Of a stretch of DNA of 64,000 nucleotides, positions 60,450 through 64,000 are shown piece after piece. The position numbers and the translations under genes were made by a program. The stretch comes from UBA6107 sp034430175 (GTDB lineage: Bacteria; Chloroflexota; Anaerolineae; Anaerolineales; Anaerolineaceae), in assembly GCA_034430175.1 (NCBI GenBank), contig DAOUFI010000024.1, positions 38,025 through 102,024 of the forward strand, read 5' to 3'. Each line of letters begins with the position of its first letter. The stretch's first letter is position 1. The notes below the pieces were generated by a model, which saw only the letters and a program-made list of their open reading frames with translations, was not told where the DNA came from and searched no databases.

Positions 60450-60857
60450 TTAACGAAGTCCAGTCATAGAATAAGTGAGCTGCTCTGCATGAAATTCTAA
60501 TTCTTCAATCATTTCTTTGACCACATCACCAACTGATATCATGCCAACCAATTTTCACTTATCTATCACTGGCAAGTAGCGGATATGATTATTTGTCATG
60601 GGTACCATACATTCTTTTTCCGTTTTGTTTAGGTCAACAGTGATTAAGTCTTTTGCCATAACTTCTTCAATTATGGTGTCAACCGATATTTTGCATTCAA
60701 GAGCTACTTTTCGAGCATAATAACACTCGGTAAGAATTCACGCCAGCTCACCTTAATCCATGACCACAAGCAATCCGATATTCTCTTCTGCAATCAGACT
60801 CAAATTTTCTTCATAAGTCGATTCTTTTAAAATCGACTAAACGTTTTCACCTTTCAT
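60450..60857 (-). pseudogene. CBS-domain protein, inactivated by four in-frame stops
   Basis: One continuous minus-strand frame of 136 codons reads as a two-CBS-domain protein: MKGENV*SILKESTYEENLSLIAEENIGLLVVMD*GELA*ILTECYYARKVAL ... EEVMAKDLITVDLN ... NHIRYLPVIDK*KLVGMISVGDVVKEMIEELEFHAEQL. Alignment with the family is uninterrupted; only point changes separate it from an intact gene: TAG, TAA and two TGA. Two TGA codons sit where Gly is expected, and TERDYARK has become TECYYARK. No frameshift. CBS pairs bind adenosyl ligands. It lies between the PsiE-like gene and the P-type ATPase. Confidence 0.8.
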
Positions 60858-60991
60858 CTAAGAAGCTGCCATTCTTTATTCATAGCATTCCTCTTGTCAT
60901 AAATAGAGGGAGACCTGTGTGTAATCGGCAATGATTTCTGAATCTACGGTTGAATTTGAATCCTATTTGTAGACCGATTGGGCTCTCCACG

Positions 60992-63664
60992 TTATTTCAC
61001 AGCAACACGCAACTTTCGTCTGAGCCATTTCTCAAGTTCGATGATAATAAATGCGATCAAACCAACAGCCAGTATATCCAGCCAGAGTGAAAGCGAGATA
61101 GGTGCGCTGCCAAAGATTGTATTCATGAAAGGCGCATAAGTGTACAGTAACTGGATAAGTGCCATGAGGATCGCGCCACCAACTGCCCATGGATTGGAAA
61201 AGAATCCAAGTTGGAAAGAGGAATAGGTTAATGAACGTGTATTGAATAAATAAAAAATCTCTACGAAAATGACCACGTTGACAGCTACTGTGCGAGCTTC
61301 AACCAGCGAAGCACCCCGGGTTTGTTCATATTCGAATAACCCGAAAGCTCCTATTAAAATGATGATACTTACTAAAACTATTCGCCAGAGCAACGTTCCA
61401 CTGAGGATGGGTGATTTGGGATTACGAGGCTGGCGCCGCATAATTTCTGGTTCTTTGGGTTCCAAAGAAAGCGCAAAGCCCAAAAAAACTGCTGTTACCA
61501 TATTAATCCATAAGAGTTGGATAGGGAGGATGGGTAACGTGGCTCCAGTAATAATTGCCGCCAACAGGACCAGACCTTCTCCCATGTTGGTTGGCAATGT
61601 CCATGCAATAAATTTGGTCAGGTTGTCAAAAACACCTCGCCCCTCCTCAATTGCTGCTTCAATGGAAGCGAAATTATCATCAGTCAGGATCATATCAGCA
61701 GCTTCTTTTGAAACATCTGTACCAGTCATCCCCATCGCTACCCCAATGTTAGCTTGTTTGAGGGCTGGAGCATCATTGACACCATCTCCGGTCATAGCAA
61801 CCACATGCCCACGAGCTTGCAACGCTTCTACCAAGCGTAATTTTTGCTCAGGTGCCACACGGGCAAACACGTTTACCTTTTCAACCTGCTCGATCAGGTC
61901 GATGTCAGACAATCTATTTATTTCAGCGCCTGTCAGGACAGAGGCGCAATTATCCTGGCAAAGTCCAATTTGCCGACCGATTGCAGAAGCAGTGAGGGCA
62001 TGGTCGCCAGTGATCATTTTGACGGTAATTCCAGCCATATGACAAGCCTGGATTGCATTCACGACCTCAGGTCGAGGTGGATCCATCATTCCTTGCAAGC
62101 CTAAAAGTGTTAGCCCTTGAATATCGTCAAAGTTGATTGACTGTGCTCCGGGCTTCTCAAGGCAAGCGAACGCAAGTACACGCAAACCCTTGGAGGCCAT
62201 CTTTTCCATTGCCACACGAAATAGTTCACTTGCGCAATTTGTAACCTGGCCTGAAGAATCAAGCACACCAGAGCAACGGTCTAGGAGTACTTCGGCTGCA
62301 CCTTTGATATATACTTTTCCTCCTGCGTGAAGCGTTGCCATGTATTGGTGTTGTGAATCGAAGGGAATCGAATCCAGCCTGGCGAGACTGGTATATAGGC
62401 CAGGATCCAGAGAGGCCTTACGAGCAGCGACCAGCAATGCCCCCTCGGTTGGGTCTCCTTGCACAATCCAGCGCCCTTCTATCTCAACGAGCTGGCTGTC
62501 GTTGCAAAGCAACCCAGCTTTGAGGGTTTCGATTACGGCCTCGTCACTACTCCAGGCACCTGAAATTTCACCCTCTGGCTGATATCCAACACCACTGACA
62601 GCGTAAACGCCTCCAAGTGTGTGAATTTCTTGTACAGTCATTTGGTTTTGAGTTATAGTTCCTGTTTTATCAGAACAGATGACAGTGGTAGAGCCCAGTG
62701 TTTCAACCGCCGGTAAATTCCGGATAATCGCTCGGCGTCGAGCCATTCGAGAAACGCCTATCGCAAGCGTAACAGTCATGGCCGCAGGCAGTCCTTCTGG
62801 AATGGCACCCACGGCAAGGGCTATTGCTGTCATGAGTGTTTCTACCACCAAATGGCTCCGTAGCAGACCAATTCCAAAGGTTAGAACTGATAGTCCCAGA
62901 ATAGCGATTAGCAACATACGGCTGAACTCGCTTATTTTCTTTGTCAGCGGAGTTTCCAAATTAGCTGCGTTGGATATTAGTTGTGAGATCCTGCCCACCT
63001 CAGTTCCATCACCGGTGGCGACAACTACACCTGTAGCAGTCCCGTAGGTCACAAGAGTGGAAGCGTAAGCCATATTTCGACGTTCGGCCAGCATAGCATC
63101 GTGAGAAACATATAGGGTTGCGTCCTTGTCCACAGGAAGTGACTCGCCGGTGAGGGCGGCTTCAGTCACCTGTAGATCGCGCGATGATAAAAGGCGCAGA
63201 TCCGCCGGCACACGTGCTCCAGACAGCAGCTGGACGATATCTCCAATCACCAGTTCAGCGGCTGGTATTCGATCCACTTTTCCCCCGCGAATGACGACAG
63301 CTTCGGTTGTCATTGTTTTTGCCAAAGCCGAAATTGCCTGCTCGGCGCGAGATTCCTGGAAAAAACCAATAATCGCGTTGATAAGAACCACTCCAAAAAT
63401 CACGGCTGCGTCCGTTGGGTCTTTTAGAATCGCTGTCACCAAACTGGCAATCAACAAGATAATAACTAGAGGGTTGTTAAACTGAAGTAGAAAGCGTACC
63501 AATGGGTTTTGACCTTTTTTGGAGGTCAGCACGTTGAGCCCAAAGCGTTGTTGACGGTGTTTTACCTCGAATACATCCAACCCCTTCTCGATATTCGTGT
63601 TTAAGAGGTCAAGAACTTCATCTTTAGGAAGATTATGCCAGTGTTGGCTGAGCAAGGAGTCCAT
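60992..63664 (-). CDS. P-type cation-transporting ATPase (Ca2+/PMR1-like)
   Basis: 890 residues. It has the actuator TGES motif, the phosphorylation loop CSDKTGTITQNQMTV with the acceptor Asp, KGAAEVLL in the nucleotide domain, MITGDH, and the hinge MTGDGVNDAPALKQANIGVAMG. The ion-binding helix AIPEGLPAAMTVTLAIG and the C-terminal helices with NMGEGLVL and LLWINMVTAVFLG fit type II (SERCA/PMR1-like) pumps for Ca2+ or Mn2+; Na+/K+ pumps are less likely. There is no N-terminal heavy-metal domain. AGGATAT precedes the ATG. It belongs to the stress/ion group. Confidence 0.92.
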   Translation of the reverse strand: MDSLLSQHWHNLPKDEVLDLLNTNIEKGLDVFEVKHRQQRFGLNVLTSKKGQNPLVRFLLQFNNPLVIILLIASLVTAILKDPTDAAVIFGVVLINAIIGFFQESRAEQAISALAKTMTTEAVVIRGGKVDRIPAAELVIGDIVQLLSGARVPADLRLLSSRDLQVTEAALTGESLPVDKDATLYVSHDAMLAERRNMAYASTLVTYGTATGVVVATGDGTEVGRISQLISNAANLETPLTKKISEFSRMLLIAILGLSVLTFGIGLLRSHLVVETLMTAIALAVGAIPEGLPAAMTVTLAIGVSRMARRRAIIRNLPAVETLGSTTVICSDKTGTITQNQMTVQEIHTLGGVYAVSGVGYQPEGEISGAWSSDEAVIETLKAGLLCNDSQLVEIEGRWIVQGDPTEGALLVAARKASLDPGLYTSLARLDSIPFDSQHQYMATLHAGGKVYIKGAAEVLLDRCSGVLDSSGQVTNCASELFRVAMEKMASKGLRVLAFACLEKPGAQSINFDDIQGLTLLGLQGMMDPPRPEVVNAIQACHMAGITVKMITGDHALTASAIGRQIGLCQDNCASVLTGAEINRLSDIDLIEQVEKVNVFARVAPEQKLRLVEALQARGHVVAMTGDGVNDAPALKQANIGVAMGMTGTDVSKEAADMILTDDNFASIEAAIEEGRGVFDNLTKFIAWTLPTNMGEGLVLLAAIITGATLPILPIQLLWINMVTAVFLGFALSLEPKEPEIMRRQPRNPKSPILSGTLLWRIVLVSIIILIGAFGLFEYEQTRGASLVEARTVAVNVVIFVEIFYLFNTRSLTYSSFQLGFFSNPWAVGGAILMALIQLLYTYAPFMNTIFGSAPISLSLWLDILAVGLIAFIIIELEKWLRRKLRVAVK

Positions 63665-63800
63665 ATTTATATCCTTTAGTTAACTCGAAGGTAAAAAAAC
63701 AATAGGAAAAACGATAATTTTAGTATACCTTAATCAATTAATGGTCAGGATATTGTGAGATATTCTCCTTCCTTTTTTTGAGATTCTCGAGGAGTCGTTC

Positions 63801-63946
63801 GTTGGTGTAATATATTTTCTGTAAAATGCTGAACTTAACAAAAATGGTGAGTCAGAAGTATCCTTAAGGCGTCGAAGTTGGTGTAACATATTTTCTGTAA
63901 AATACTGAACCTTAACAAAAGCGGTGAGTCAGAAGTATCCTTAAGG
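63801..63946 (+). repeat. Tandem ~70-base direct repeat, probable duplicated IS end
   Basis: Two copies (63801-63869 and 63877-63946) of GTTGGTGTAAYATATTTTCTGTAAAAT...GGTGAGTCAGAAGTATCCTTAAGG, differing at a handful of positions and one indel. The second copy is followed 26 bases later by a start codon of a transposase-like protein, so the repeat is probably the left terminal region of an insertion sequence present twice. Confidence 0.7.
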
Positions 63947-63972
63947 TGACCAAACCAAATAAGGAGAACAAA

Positions 63973-64000
63973 ATGACTCACCAAAATGATTATACCTTTT
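63973..64000 (+). CDS. Start of a transposase-like protein (IS256 type?), truncated by window edge
   Basis: ATG with AAGGAG seven bases upstream; visible residues MTHQNDYTF. A short polar start of this form is common in IS256/mutator-type transposases (recalled), and the flanking tandem repeats look like an IS terminus. Only nine codons are present, so the family is unproven. Confidence 0.4.

Noticed and set aside
60450..60857. Recoding of TGA as glycine in the CBS gene
   Set aside because: TAA and TAG also interrupt the frame, and genes in this window end normally at TGA, so decay is simpler.
61269..62042. 257-codon plus-strand frame
   Set aside because: Antisense shadow of the P-type ATPase; composition rich in Ser/Thr/Ala without domain sense and no binding site.
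1..64000. CRISPR arrays, integrase genes, rRNA operons
   Set aside because: No regularly spaced repeats, integrase signatures or rRNA sequence found on either strand.

Overview
The window looks like a chromosomal segment of a free-living, Gram-positive-like (monoderm) bacterium of moderate GC. An Anaerolineae-type Chloroflexi is the best guess. Pointers are a T-box leader on leuS, RNase Y beside recX, FemAB-like aminoacyltransferases in a polysaccharide cluster, surface proteins with Thr/Pro-rich stalks, a bifunctional phosphoglucose/phosphomannose isomerase, and the family of small exported proteins beside a SipW-type signal peptidase. The taxonomic call is inference; no rRNA is present.

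Layout. 0-12.5 kb: surface polysaccharide and envelope genes (glycosyltransferase, heparinase-like protein, two-domain dehydrogenase, Wzz-like protein, O-antigen ligase family, cell-surface metalloprotease, PAP2 phosphatase, PfkB kinase). 13-19 kb: recX, rny, then a minus-strand group of metallohydrolase, MFS, esterase and M24 peptidase. 19-21.9 kb: a polar amino-acid ABC transporter behind a structured 5' leader with its own terminator. 22-25.3 kb: the most unusual locus, a signal peptidase I / extracytoplasmic domain / EAL fusion between two small exported proteins that share an AASNTMPS segment after their hydrophobic helix. 25.3-28.3 kb: a promoter, two tRNA-Ala genes and a leucine T-box abutting them upstream of leuS. 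29-37.8 kb: cytochrome bd assembly ABC genes (cydDC) and structural genes (cydAB), separated by the opposite-strand set prfA-prmC-tsaC. 37.9-47.7 kb: ridA and an exopolysaccharide / lipid-linked precursor operon with two FemAB-like proteins and a PLP enzyme. 47.8-52.9 kb: bcp, rsfS, thpR, a 6S-like RNA, an FHA protein, an AI-2E family exporter, a small acidic protein and the PGI/PMI isomerase.

53-64 kb differs: sparse, with decayed genes (a LysR remnant and a CBS-domain gene with four in-frame stops), an MFS exporter, a pseudo-pyrophosphatase fused to PH-like domains, and a stress/ion group (tandem universal stress protein, ferric-reductase-like flavoprotein, PsiE-like protein, P-type cation ATPase). 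It ends at what looks like the duplicated left end of an insertion sequence with the first codons of a transposase. It reads as an accessory, recently remodelled region.

Functionally, the window joins envelope/exopolysaccharide construction, a probable c-di-GMP-linked protein-secretion module, microaerobic respiration by cytochrome bd, and translation housekeeping. Several start codons were moved from the longest reading frame to match ribosome binding sites or family N-termini; prmC and rsfS appear to need non-ATG starts.
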